This document shows positions 1 to 6,572 of a DNA stretch of 9,439 nucleotides, piece by piece. Under the pieces are notes generated by a model. It was not told the origin of the DNA. It worked only from the letters and a program-made list of their open reading frames with translations, and made no database searches. The position numbers were made by a program, and so were the translations under genes. The stretch's first letter is position 1; every line of letters begins with the position of its first letter. This DNA comes from Desulfobacteraceae bacterium (GTDB lineage Bacteria > Desulfobacterota > Desulfobacteria > Desulfobacterales > UBA11574): positions 1 to 9,439 of the forward strand of contig JAOUGB010000058.1 in NCBI GenBank assembly GCA_029857875.1. The letters run 5' to 3'.

Positions 1-2277
1 CCCAAACCCCTTGTAGTCGTGGAATCCCCCACAAAGATAAGAACCATTAAAAAATATCTCGGCAAGCAATATAACGTCGCCGCCACCGTCGGCCATATAA
101 AAGACCTTCCGGCAAAGGAAATGGGAATCAACATTGAAGAGGGATTCAAACCCAAATACACCAATATCCCCGGCAAGCAAAAAGTTATAAAATCTTTAAG
201 ACGGGCCGCAGGTGATACGACAGATATATACCTTGCACCGGACCCGGACAGAGAGGGCGAAGCCATTGCATGGCACACGGCTGAAATACTCAAGAAAAAG
301 GGAAGAACATTTCACAGGGTACTTTTTCATGAGCTCACAAAAAATGCCATTCATGAAGCGATGAAATCGCCCGATAAACTCAACCAAAATAAATATGAAG
401 CACAACAGGCACGCAGGATTCTCGACAGACTGGTGGGATACCAGATCTCTCCTTTGTTATGGCGTAAAGTAAAAGGGGGGCTTAGTGCCGGCCGCGTTCA
501 GTCTGTTGCCGTACGAATCATTTGTGATAGAGAGCGGGCCATCCAGGCCTTTGAAACTGAAGAATACTGGTCGATTACCGCCCATCTCGAGGACAATTCA
601 CCCCCGCCGTTTACGGCAAAGCTGGTGAAAAAAAATGGGGATAAAATTAAAATCCCCGATGAAAAGACATCAAATGTTATCATCGAGGAACTGTCCGAAG
701 AAAAATTTATCGTTGAAAAAATTCAGAAAAAAACAGTGAAAAGGAATCCATCCCCCCCGTTTATCACCAGCAAACTACAACAGGAAGCCATCCGGAAACT
801 TAGATTTTCCGCAAAAAAAACCATGATTGTGGCTCAGCAGCTCTATGAAGGTATAGAGCTGTCCCCTGGTGAACCTGAAGGACTCATCACTTACATGCGT
901 ACAGATTCCACCCGAATTTCCAACGAAGCTGCAATGGAAGCCCTTAAACTCGTACGGGAGAAATTTGGGGATGAATATGCACTTCAAAAGCCGCGGTTTT
1001 TCAAAAACCGAAAAAAAGTTCAAGATGCCCATGAAGCCATACGCCCCACGTCGGTCTTTAATACACCGGAAAAAATAAAATCCTTCCTTTCCAAAGATCA
1101 GTTCGCGCTATACGAGCTTATCTGGAAACGCTTTGTTGCATCACAGATGAAGCAAGCCCTTATGAACAATATCACTATATCGATTGCGGCCGGTCCATAT
1201 CTTTTTTCAGCAAGCGGTTCATCGGTGGCATTTCCCGGTTTTATGACGCTGTATATGACCACCGATGATCAAATTGAAAGCGAAAGACAAAAGACAAGAG
1301 ATGATTTTCCCGAACTGAACGAAGGGGGGATTTTAAAACTCAATGAATTGGAGCCAAAACAGCATTTTACAATGCCCCCTCCGAGATTTTCAGAAGCGTC
1401 TTTGGTTAAAGAGCTCGAAGAAAACGGCATTGGCCGACCCAGCACCTATGCCGCTATCCTGTCTACCATAAGGGAAAAAGGCTACGTGGATCTCGTAAAA
1501 GGATATTTCAAACCGAACGAACTGGGATTTATCGTTAACGATCTTCTGGTGAAAAGCTTCCCTGATGTATTCGATGTGGAATTTACCGCCAATATGGAGA
1601 ATGATCTTGACCGCATAGAAACCGCAGAGGTGGATTATTCAGAAATTTTAACACAATTTTACGACGCGTTTAAAAAGGAACTCGAAGCAGCTTCAACAGG
1701 AATGCTCAGTGTAAAAGGCATCGGGTTTTCAACAGACCTCACCTGTCCTCAATGCAATCACCGGCTTCATATACGGATGGGGAAGAACGGACAGTTTTTA
1801 GGGTGCAGCAATTATCCGGAATGCACCTATACCCGAAACTATACCCGGGATGAAAAAGGGGTCGTTCATGCCATTGAACCGTCTTCTGATCAGACATCGG
1901 ACCGAATTTGTGATAAATGCGGTAAGCCCATGCTCATTAAGGAGGGGAAATACGGTACATTCTATGCCTGCTCCGGTTATCCGGATTGTAAAACCACCCA
2001 GTCAACAAATTCAAACAGCAGCGGGGAAAAAACCGGCGTCGATTGTCCTGAACAAGACTGTGACGGAGAACTTATTCAACGATCGTCCAAACGGGGAAAA
2101 ATCTTTTACGGGTGCAGCCGTTTTCCGGCTTGCACCTTTGCATCCTGGGACAAGCCTGTGGCAAAAGAATGCCCCGAGTGCGGCGCCAAGTTTCTGGTGG
2201 AAAAAACGACGAAAAAACAGGGAACTTTTCTGGCCTGTAATGCCAAGGGTTGCGGATTCAAGGCAACGTCCGAATAA
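1..2277 (+). CDS. topA: DNA topoisomerase I (type IA), 5' end just cut by the window
   Basis: Type IA topoisomerase that relaxes negative supercoils by passing one strand through a transient 5'-phosphotyrosyl break. The frame is open from base 1, and the first codons read PKPLVVVESPTKIRTI, the usual TopA start lacking only a few residues, so the true start codon lies just left of the window. The Toprim domain comes first, with the VVVESP glutamate and the acidic APDPDREGEA motif. The active-site tyrosine is in LITYMRTDSTRIS (codon 298 counted from base 1). The C-terminal part (codons about 582-755) carries four Cys4 zinc ribbons: CPQC, CDKC, CPEQDC and CPECG, each with a distal C-x(n)-C pair. 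Length and domain order are normal for a full-length enzyme with no frameshift. Its last 20 bp overlap the convergent gene on the other strand. Confidence 0.97.
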   Translation, partial: PKPLVVVESPTKIRTIKKYLGKQYNVAATVGHIKDLPAKEMGINIEEGFKPKYTNIPGKQKVIKSLRRAAGDTTDIYLAPDPDREGEAIAWHTAEILKKKGRTFHRVLFHELTKNAIHEAMKSPDKLNQNKYEAQQARRILDRLVGYQISPLLWRKVKGGLSAGRVQSVAVRIICDRERAIQAFETEEYWSITAHLEDNSPPPFTAKLVKKNGDKIKIPDEKTSNVIIEELSEEKFIVEKIQKKTVKRNPSPPFITSKLQQEAIRKLRFSAKKTMIVAQQLYEGIELSPGEPEGLITYMRTDSTRISNEAAMEALKLVREKFGDEYALQKPRFFKNRKKVQDAHEAIRPTSVFNTPEKIKSFLSKDQFALYELIWKRFVASQMKQALMNNITISIAAGPYLFSASGSSVAFPGFMTLYMTTDDQIESERQKTRDDFPELNEGGILKLNELEPKQHFTMPPPRFSEASLVKELEENGIGRPSTYAAILSTIREKGYVDLVKGYFKPNELGFIVNDLLVKSFPDVFDVEFTANMENDLDRIETAEVDYSEILTQFYDAFKKELEAASTGMLSVKGIGFSTDLTCPQCNHRLHIRMGKNGQFLGCSNYPECTYTRNYTRDEKGVVHAIEPSSDQTSDRICDKCGKPMLIKEGKYGTFYACSGYPDCKTTQSTNSNSSGEKTGVDCPEQDCDGELIQRSSKRGKIFYGCSRFPACTFASWDKPVAKECPECGAKFLVEKTTKKQGTFLACNAKGCGFKATSE

Positions 2278-3076
2278 ATTCTTTGAGATCTTCAGATGCC
2301 AGGCTCTGCCATAATGTCTCTTCCTTGTGAGGCTCCAGGGTAATGGTGGGCGACAAACCTTTCTCATTTATAAACTGAAAAAGACCTGCAAAGTCTGCAT
2401 TTCCTTTCCCGACTGCCAAATGTGTATCTTCTTCGCCGTTGTTGTCATGAAGGTGAAGTTCCATTATTTTTTCACCAAGCGTTTCCACCCATTCTTTGAG
2501 AGGGCTTTTTCCAAAAACATGATGATGCCCTATATCCAAACAAAATCCGAAAGCATCGGATGAAATCGCATTAAAAAGGGCGCAGTGCACTTCAGGACTC
2601 GTCTCATAAACATTTTCCAACAAGAGTTTAAAACCGAATCGCTCTGCACGACTTACATGGGATTTCCATGTCGCAACACTGTTGGCCAGCCATTCTTTCC
2701 AATGCTCTCTATAATAGCATGGATCATAACCGGTGTGGCAAACCACATTGACAGGCTCAAAAACAGGAAGGATCTCAAAAAAACGCTCCAGCCGTTTTCG
2801 TGTTGCCTTTAGCAGCAGACTATCGAGTCCGCCCGGAACCAAATCCATAAAAGGACCGTGCAACGTTATTTTTCGACTGTTTATTTTTAAAATTTCTGCG
2901 ATATTTCCAAACTCTTTATCTGATATTGAATCCAGGGCACCCGCATCTATTCCAATTTCAGGGTTCATGCCGTATTCCATAAACAAAGGAAGGTAATCAT
3001 TTTTTAGTTTTAGAAAGGGAACATTCACCTGTACTTTTTTAAGTAAATTTATAAAATATCTTCGTTCATCCATCAT
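2258..3076 (-). CDS. sugar phosphate isomerase/epimerase-like TIM-barrel protein
   Basis: 272 residues that read like the xylose isomerase-like / AP endonuclease 2 superfamily. The motifs fall in barrel order: HGPF (His73), VVCHTG (His114), LLLENVYE (Glu154), FCLDIGHHH (Asp181, His184), LHLHDN (His208, His210, Asp211) and TLEPH (Glu248). In this superfamily such Glu/Asp/His residues bind divalent metal and catalyse sugar isomerisation or act on abasic DNA. The exact substrate cannot be told from sequence; a sugar isomerase/epimerase is more likely than an endonuclease IV because of the short length and motif style. The start is one of two adjacent ATG codons (3076 or 3073) behind GAGAAAAG; the second has the better spacing. 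It converges on topA with a 20-bp 3' overlap and no terminator between them. Confidence 0.85.
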   Translation of the reverse strand: MMDERRYFINLLKKVQVNVPFLKLKNDYLPLFMEYGMNPEIGIDAGALDSISDKEFGNIAEILKINSRKITLHGPFMDLVPGGLDSLLLKATRKRLERFFEILPVFEPVNVVCHTGYDPCYYREHWKEWLANSVATWKSHVSRAERFGFKLLLENVYETSPEVHCALFNAISSDAFGFCLDIGHHHVFGKSPLKEWVETLGEKIMELHLHDNNGEEDTHLAVGKGNADFAGLFQFINEKGLSPTITLEPHKEETLWQSLASEDLKEFIRTLP

Positions 3077-3118
3077 CTTTTCTCAACGTTTAATTTGTTG
3101 GTATAGCACTTAAATCAA

Positions 3119-3147
3119 TTGATAAGCAATGGCCCTTAATTGGTCAA
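3119..3147 (-). promoter_or_regulatory. candidate sigma70 promoter for the isomerase-like gene
   Basis: On the minus strand, TTGACC (plus 3142-3147) is followed after 17 bp by TATCAA (plus 3119-3124), about 43 bp before the start codon. The -35 is good, the -10 matches only 4 of 6 consensus positions. Inference from motif and spacing only. Confidence 0.3.
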
Positions 3148-3299
3148 GTGTTTTCATTGTGCTTGTATGTCCATGACAACTCAGCTTAACCCCGTAATAA
3201 ACGAATTATAACCTGAATCTTGCATGGAAATTAATAAGAATCTTTATAACAGAATTTGAAACGCTCAGTTTAGGTCTTATAATGGCTTGTAATGACCGA

Positions 3300-4094
3300 C
3301 TACATTTTCACTGCTCTCCCTTTAAAAAAGGTATAGCAAAATGTACCGTCTTCTTCAGTTGCCCGGTACAAGTCTTTAATCCCCTTATTCCATGTATCTT
3401 CATCGATCAAGTCCAGAGACAGCGCTTGTTCCTTAACGCCTTCGACCATTGCTATAAATGTTTTTTTTGAGAAACCCTCTACAAAATCGGGTCTGCTCGA
3501 ATCAACATACACGAGGCGTGGAGAGACGACAGCCTCTTTAAATCCCGCTGCATTCAACAGTGGATATAATTGTCGTCCAATCAGTGAGTTGCCTTTTAAA
3601 CTCGCCTGAACATCTATTAAACACTTAACTGACAGCAGGGCCTCTTTGCTTTCGGGATAGCAATAAAAGGATCCGTGATCACCTTCAATCACGGTAATCG
3701 ATCCCCCTTTTTTTAATACCCTTCCAAGATTTACCAATGCATCAATCGGTTTTTGGAGATGTTCAAGGACAAAACAGACAAAAATATGATCGAAACTTTC
3801 CGCTTCAAAAGGCAAATCGAAAATATCAGCCTGTCGGAATATTACATTTTCCGCTTTTACCGCCTTCTTTGCCTGATCTATTGAATCCTGCGAGATGTCT
3901 ATCGAAACAAATTGAGCGTTCGGGCAGTTTTGGGCCAAAATAGAAGTTTGGGCGCCTATGCCGCATCCAACCTCCAACACCTTGCTCTCGGGAGGATAAC
4001 GGGTATCAAAATGTAAAAGTTCCGCCAGGGTGCCGGCTTGATCGGCTAATCTGTTTGATTCTTTTTTCGAGTATCCGTGTACGTATGTTTTCAT
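3300..4094 (-). CDS. class I SAM-dependent methyltransferase
   Basis: 264 residues from the chosen ATG. The Rossmann methyltransferase core shows motif I VLEVGCGIGAQT (residues 39-50), the acidic residue after strand 2 in FVSIDIS (Asp66), QADIFDLPF (Asp90) and the motif IV/V stretch SFDHIFVCFVLEHL. The N-terminal MKTYVHGYS and a C-terminal DLYR...GTFCYTFFKG block resemble a widespread subfamily of stand-alone methyltransferases whose substrate is unknown to me. Codons run in frame from a TTG at 4127 and an ATG at 4103. The ATG at 4094 is preferred because the family begins MKTYVHGYS and GAG lies 9 nt upstream. It sits next to the last attC-like site, so it is either resident chromosomal DNA or a terminal cassette that has lost its attC. 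Probably acts on a small molecule. Confidence 0.88.
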   Translation of the reverse strand: MKTYVHGYSKKESNRLADQAGTLAELLHFDTRYPPESKVLEVGCGIGAQTSILAQNCPNAQFVSIDISQDSIDQAKKAVKAENVIFRQADIFDLPFEAESFDHIFVCFVLEHLQKPIDALVNLGRVLKKGGSITVIEGDHGSFYCYPESKEALLSVKCLIDVQASLKGNSLIGRQLYPLLNAAGFKEAVVSPRLVYVDSSRPDFVEGFSKKTFIAMVEGVKEQALSLDLIDEDTWNKGIKDLYRATEEDGTFCYTFFKGRAVKM

Positions 4095-4142
4095 CAAAGC
4101 CATCTCTTGTTTAACTAAGGAGTACAAATCCTACTCGATATT

Positions 4143-4170
4143 TTTATATGTGTTCACCGGGTGTGAGCAA
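4143..4170 (-). promoter_or_regulatory. candidate promoter for the methyltransferase at 3300-4094
   Basis: Minus-strand TTGCTC (plus 4165-4170), 16 bp, then TATAAA (plus 4143-4148), roughly 50 bp before the chosen start. A small TCAC/GTGA dyad lies in the spacer. Weak evidence, motif only. Confidence 0.3.
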
Positions 4171-4225
4171 TTAATTTTCGAATCTAGCATAGAGATATCA
4201 ATAGTCATACAGCCTCAACGTTTAA

Positions 4226-4302
4226 GCTAACCGCCATTTACAAGTGTTGCGAAGCTTACGCAGAGCAACACTTTTCAATGTATAGTTCAGCGCCCGGTTA
4301 GC
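4226..4302 (-). other. attC-like recombination site (leftmost)
   Basis: Outer boxes GCTAACC (4226-4232) and GGTTAGC (4296-4302) are exact inverted copies. Inside, AAGTGTTGC (4242-4250) pairs with GCAACACTT (4265-4273) around a 14-nt loop. Boxes deviate by one base from the GTTRRRY consensus. It lies about 155 bp downstream of the SLOG-like gene rather than directly after it, which makes it the least typical of the six by position. Confidence 0.65.
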
Positions 4303-4341
4303 CTTTCCCGAAGATTTAATTTTGGGACTTCTCTTCCTTCA

Positions 4342-4366
4342 CCGAATTTTAAAATCCAAAATTCGG
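4342..4366. repeat. AT-rich hairpin
   Basis: CCGAATTTT (4342-4350) and AAAATTCGG (4358-4366) form a perfect 9-bp stem with a 7-nt loop. It has no T-run and low GC, so it is not a convincing terminator. It sits between the leftmost attC-like site and a repeat copy and may be part of the repeat element. Confidence 0.5.
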
Positions 4367-4370
4367 ATTC

Positions 4371-4420
4371 TTAAACGTTATATTATATGTAATAGCTTGT
4401 TGTGGTCAGATCCCTATTTC
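4371..4420 (+). repeat. direct repeat copy 1 (partner at 5305-5354)
   Basis: About 50 bp resembling 5305-5354. The last 30 bases match at 27 positions (core AATAGCTTG..GTGGTCAGA.CCCTATTTC), with a one-base shift and more divergence in the first 20. The two copies bracket the SLOG-like gene and its leader. It includes a TGGTCAGA half-motif also found inverted at 5192-5230. Confidence 0.75.
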
Positions 4421-4440
4421 GCTTATCTTGGTGCGACCCC

Positions 4441-4462
4441 ATTCACTATTCATTCACTATTT
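4441..4462 (+). repeat. 11-bp tandem duplication at the SLOG gene stop
   Basis: ATTCACTATTC is followed directly by ATTCACTATTT. The stop codon of the SLOG-like gene (plus 4457-4459) lies in the second copy. Possibly replication slippage. Confidence 0.6.
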
Positions 4463-5020
4463 TTGCTTCGCAGGACCGAAGGAGCGGATGAAAAGATCGC
4501 GAAGGGCCTGCCGGCCGTCATCGGAGAGATAGCGGGTTCCGGTACCGGCAAACGTATCTGAGGTAATCACCGGTGTGTTCTCAACCCATTGGCTGTCCTC
4601 CCAGGAAAACCACCCCTTTCGTTCCTGATCATAGACGCTCAGCGGCCGGTTAAATAGTTTTGCCAACTCGACTCCCCAGCCGGTTCCCCCCTTGACGGTG
4701 TTGTCCGCCTGTATCCAGCCGACCGCAATGACATGGTGGCCGTTATTAACCATGTGAAAAATGGACTGGATGACTTTTCGGATCTTATCCGTCCGGGAGT
4801 AAGTGCGTTTCATCAGCTTAGACACAATTTCCATGCTGACATCGCCCTTTTGCAGCTCTTCCTGGTTCAGTACCCGAACGCCCCGGGTGCGCTCGGGATT
4901 GTGCCCCTCAAATGATATGTTCACCTCTTTCATGTGCCAGGCCTCGGCAAGTTTGCCGAATTCCGCCTCAGCGCCCTTGTGGCCCCCGCTGTAAAGCGTG
5001 ATAGTTGAAATGTCTGTCAT
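4457..5020 (-). CDS. SLOG/YpsA-like Rossmann-fold protein of unknown function
   Basis: 187 residues. An N-terminal glycine-rich loop TLYSGGHKGAE (SGG at residues 11-13) and a second one, GGTGWGVELA (111-120) after the strand VIAVGW (97-102), are the pattern of SLOG-superfamily proteins (YpsA, LOG, DprA relatives), which bind nucleotides or nucleotide-derived ligands. Tryptophans cluster near GWFSWEDSQW in the C-terminal third. Neither catalytic activity nor ligand can be assigned. The ATG at 5020 is chosen over an in-frame ATG at 5071 because AGGAGA lies at ideal spacing, while the upstream codons overlap an intrinsic terminator. It is visibly more GC-rich than the AT-rich gene to its right, suggesting separate origins. 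SLOG proteins are common in nucleotide-signal defence systems, but no partner effector is seen here. Confidence 0.75.
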   Translation of the reverse strand: MTDISTITLYSGGHKGAEAEFGKLAEAWHMKEVNISFEGHNPERTRGVRVLNQEELQKGDVSMEIVSKLMKRTYSRTDKIRKVIQSIFHMVNNGHHVIAVGWIQADNTVKGGTGWGVELAKLFNRPLSVYDQERKGWFSWEDSQWVENTPVITSDTFAGTGTRYLSDDGRQALRDLFIRSFGPAKQK

Positions 5021-5061
5021 TTTTTTATCTCCTGAGTTTTTTAAGACGTTGTGCGATATGC

Positions 5062-5093
5062 AAAAAAACACCCCGCCGCATTTCGGCAGGGTG
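5062..5093 (-). terminator. intrinsic terminator upstream of the SLOG-like gene
   Basis: Read on the minus strand: CACCCTGCCG, a 5-nt loop AAATG, then CGGCGGGGTG (10-bp stem with one G:U pair), followed by seven T. It ends only 41 bp before the start codon of the SLOG-like gene. It either ends transcription arriving from upstream cassettes or acts as an attenuator. Confidence 0.8.
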
Positions 5094-5140
5094 AGCGGCT
5101 AAAGTAATTCAGCTTTTTAGTATTGCAACCCTGGTCGTCA
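5062..5140 (-). promoter_or_regulatory. structured leader, possible attenuator
   Basis: Upstream of the terminator on the minus strand, CAGGGT (plus 5128-5133) is complementary to ACCCTG in the terminator's 5' arm (plus 5087-5092), so it could form a competing antiterminator. Between them CTAAA/TTTAG (plus 5099-5120) can form a small hairpin. No known riboswitch class is recognised. Pairing seen in sequence; regulation is inference. Confidence 0.35.
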
Positions 5141-5191
5141 TATTTTTTTCAAACAAACCTGCCCTGAATTTTTGCGCCCAGAATCAATTGA

Positions 5192-5249
5192 GGTCTGACC
5201 AAGCTATCTGGTCCAATTTGGGTCTGACCAAGTTATCTTTCTTAATTTA
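5192..5249 (+). repeat. tandem repeat with GGTCTGACC motif, two 29-bp units
   Basis: Units 5192-5220 and 5221-5249 share GGTCTGACCAAG then TATCT, matching at 22 of 29 positions. The inverse motif TGGTCAGACC occurs at 5337-5346, and a diverged copy (TGGTCAGATC) at 4403-4412. Together they form a roughly 155-bp stretch with inverted ends, as in small palindromic or REP-like nonautonomous elements. This is an inference; no transposase is present. Confidence 0.6.
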
Positions 5250-5304
5250 CATTAAAAATGTCCCTGAAATAGGTGTTATCAATCCAAAAATCATGCCTAA
5301 CAAT

Positions 5305-5354
5305 TTAAAATGTTATATTTTTTTAATAGCTTGCCGTGGTCAGACCCCTATTTC
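5305..5354 (+). repeat. direct repeat copy 2 (partner at 4371-4420)
   Basis: Second copy of the roughly 50-bp repeat, with core AATAGCTTG..GTGGTCAGA.CCCTATTTC. It falls where the attC site of the PH-like cassette (5393-5737) would be expected. A GCCTAAC box at 5295-5301 and GTTGGC at 5368-5373 flank it, hinting at an interrupted or decayed attC. Confidence 0.7.
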
Positions 5355-5392
5355 CTATTTCTGCTATGTTGGCGGACATGGTAGAAAATAAT

Positions 5393-5737
5393 TTACTCTT
5401 TATAATTTCCTTTAAAGTCAGTTTCATAAATTTTAATAGAAGGTAGAGTTGAATCTCTAAAATCTAGTTGTATCGCTTTCCGACCATATAATCTTTCTTT
5501 TTTAGTTTCTTTAATAGACGACCATGGAATAAACTTAACGGGGTATCTTTTGAATATCATCTTAACGCTTAAATACAAAACTTCGTTATCCATAAATATT
5601 AAAGCACATTTTCTATATCGTATTATTCCAACCTGTATTGTTGTTTTTAATATTTCTTCCTCATTGGGAAATGTTTTACTTTCAAAGTAATTTACTAGTT
5701 TTGAAATCCCACTTGTTTTTGACAAAATTGAAAACAT
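5393..5737 (-). CDS. small AT-rich protein, PH-like beta-barrel suspected
   Basis: 114 residues from the preferred ATG at 5737, just after its cassette junction. The pattern VGIIRYRKCALIFMDNE then LYLSVKM, IPWSSI and AIQLDF alternates short beta strands with a conserved IPW, which resembles bacterial PH-like (YcxB-like or GRAM-like) small proteins often annotated as hypothetical. No catalytic motif, signal peptide or membrane helix is seen. No strong ribosome binding site precedes any start. An in-frame ATG at 5776 falls within the neighbouring attC arm and is less likely; a GTG at 5749 is possible. Base composition is strikingly AT-rich relative to neighbours, a sign of separate acquisition. 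Confidence 0.6.
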   Translation of the reverse strand: MFSILSKTSGISKLVNYFESKTFPNEEEILKTTIQVGIIRYRKCALIFMDNEVLYLSVKMIFKRYPVKFIPWSSIKETKKERLYGRKAIQLDFRDSTLPSIKIYETDFKGNYKE

Positions 5738-5761
5738 ATAAATTATCACATAATCTTTTAG

Positions 5762-5832
5762 GCATAACGCGGGCATGACCTGCTGGAATGGAGCGCAGCG
5801 AAACCCCAGTCACGGTTCATGCCATGGTTATC
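5762..5832 (-). other. attC-like site of the vapBC cassette
   Basis: Outer boxes GCATAAC (5762-5768) and GGTTATC (5826-5832). Inner arms GGCATGA (5772-5778) and TCATGCC (5817-5823) pair, continuing to CC/GG with an unpaired T, then CTGG (5783-5786) with CCAG (5806-5809). The site starts 8 bp downstream of the vapC stop, as expected for a cassette 3' end. Confidence 0.85.
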
Positions 5833-5840
5833 TTTTCTTA

Positions 5841-6236
5841 TTATTTATAACACTTGAGACCATAGTGTTCCTCTATGGCCTCAAAGTCATTATCATTGTG
5901 AAGGAGTGGTATGTCGTTTTCTAAAGCAACAGAGGCGATCATGCAGTCCACGGATTTTCGAATGGTGATACCTTTACGTCGAAGGCGCCTGTAAATTTCA
6001 GAAGCCTTCAAAAAGACCGGATAGGGCATCGGCAAGAAGAGTAATTTGTTGAAAAGATCTCTCGTTTTTTTGAACTCTGAATCCTTCCTAATTCCTTGGA
6101 GAACCTCAGTTAGGACAATACCGCAGATGCATATGTCTTCACGATTTATTATCAAGTTCTCTAAAGCGTCAACGTGGCCTGAAGATCGTGCAGCAAAAAA
6201 ATCGATCCAAACAGTAGTATCAACTAATACCATCAT
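5841..6236 (-). CDS. vapC: VapC-type PIN-domain toxin
   Basis: 131 residues of a PIN-domain ribonuclease, the toxin of a type II toxin-antitoxin pair. The acidic metal-binding residues are present: Asp6 in LVDTTVWIDFF, Glu44 in GIVLTEVLQG, Asp97 in SVDCMIA, and Asp115/Asp117 in HNDNDFEAI. VapC toxins typically cut tRNA or rRNA; the exact target here is unknown. Its ATG overlaps the antitoxin stop by 4 bp (ATGA), giving translational coupling. A second ATG follows immediately, so the N-terminus could be one residue shorter. The gene appears intact and probably active, which helps keep the array in the genome. Confidence 0.93.
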   Translation of the reverse strand: MMVLVDTTVWIDFFAARSSGHVDALENLIINREDICICGIVLTEVLQGIRKDSEFKKTRDLFNKLLFLPMPYPVFLKASEIYRRLRRKGITIRKSVDCMIASVALENDIPLLHNDNDFEAIEEHYGLKCYK

Positions 6237-6436
6237 AATTCATGTCCGCGACGCCACTCATCAAGATTTCCCTTCCAGTCAATATTACCTTTGAGTTTAA
6301 GAATCTCGGTTTGAGCTTCGTGTCTGAGAAGTTCTCGCAAGGCATGATCAATCAAAGCTTTCTGGGTTTTAATACCTGTAGCTTTCATGCAGTCTTTTAC
6401 GAGTTTATCATCAAGCACAATATTCGTACGTTTCAT
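6233..6436 (-). CDS. vapB: VapB-type antitoxin (ribbon-helix-helix)
   Basis: 67 residues. The N-terminal MKRTNIVLDDKLVKDCMKATGIKT pattern is that of the ribbon-helix-helix VapB family, with a DNA-binding strand followed by two helices (KALIDHALRELLR). The C-terminal tail (GNIDWKGNLDEWRRG) is the part expected to wrap and inhibit the PIN toxin. A strong GGAGG lies 8 bp before the ATG. It is first in a two-gene operon with vapC, and should repress that operon as an antitoxin or antitoxin-toxin complex, in line with the palindrome over the promoter. Confidence 0.9.
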   Translation of the reverse strand: MKRTNIVLDDKLVKDCMKATGIKTQKALIDHALRELLRHEAQTEILKLKGNIDWKGNLDEWRRGHEL

Positions 6437-6462
6437 TTCGGAACCTCCTCAAGCATTTTTGT

Positions 6463-6494
6463 ACACATTATATCAAATAATTTGTGTATTGCAA
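6463..6494 (-). promoter_or_regulatory. vapBC promoter with operator-like palindrome
   Basis: Minus-strand TTGCAA (plus 6489-6494), 16 bp, then a perfect TATAAT (plus 6467-6472). An imperfect dyad, ACAC..ATTAT / ATAAT.GTGT (6463-6487), covers the spacer and -10, fitting VapB autorepression. The promoter lies inside the cassette, so expression does not depend on an integron promoter. Confidence 0.7.
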
Positions 6495-6506
6495 GAAGGT
6501 TTTGAA

Positions 6507-6568
6507 AGATAACGGGCGCTTCAGCGGCGAGGCTTTGCCGAGTTCGACTAGAAAGCGCAATGTTATGC
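6507..6568 (-). other. attC-like site of the yefM-yoeB cassette
   Basis: Outer boxes AGATAAC (6507-6513) and GTTATGC (6562-6568). Inner arms GCGCTT (6516-6521) and AAGCGC (6553-6558) pair. A short internal CGGC/GCCG pairing is possible in the loop. The toxin gene ends 5 bp from it. Confidence 0.8.
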
Positions 6569-6572
6569 CTGG

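Noticed and set aside
1850..2314. Plus-strand open frame of 154 codons inside the topA 3' end
   Set aside because: It overlaps the zinc-ribbon coding region in another frame and has no family resemblance, so it is a shadow.
2011..2367. Minus-strand 118-codon frame antisense to topA
   Set aside because: It spans the ends of two well-supported genes in another frame and shows no domain pattern.
4342..4366. Hairpin as a transcription terminator of the SLOG gene
   Set aside because: The stem is AT-rich and no T-run follows on either strand.
5021..5071. N-terminal extension of the SLOG-like protein to an ATG at 5071
   Set aside because: The extension would be encoded by the terminator stem and T-run, and AGGAGA marks the ATG at 5020.
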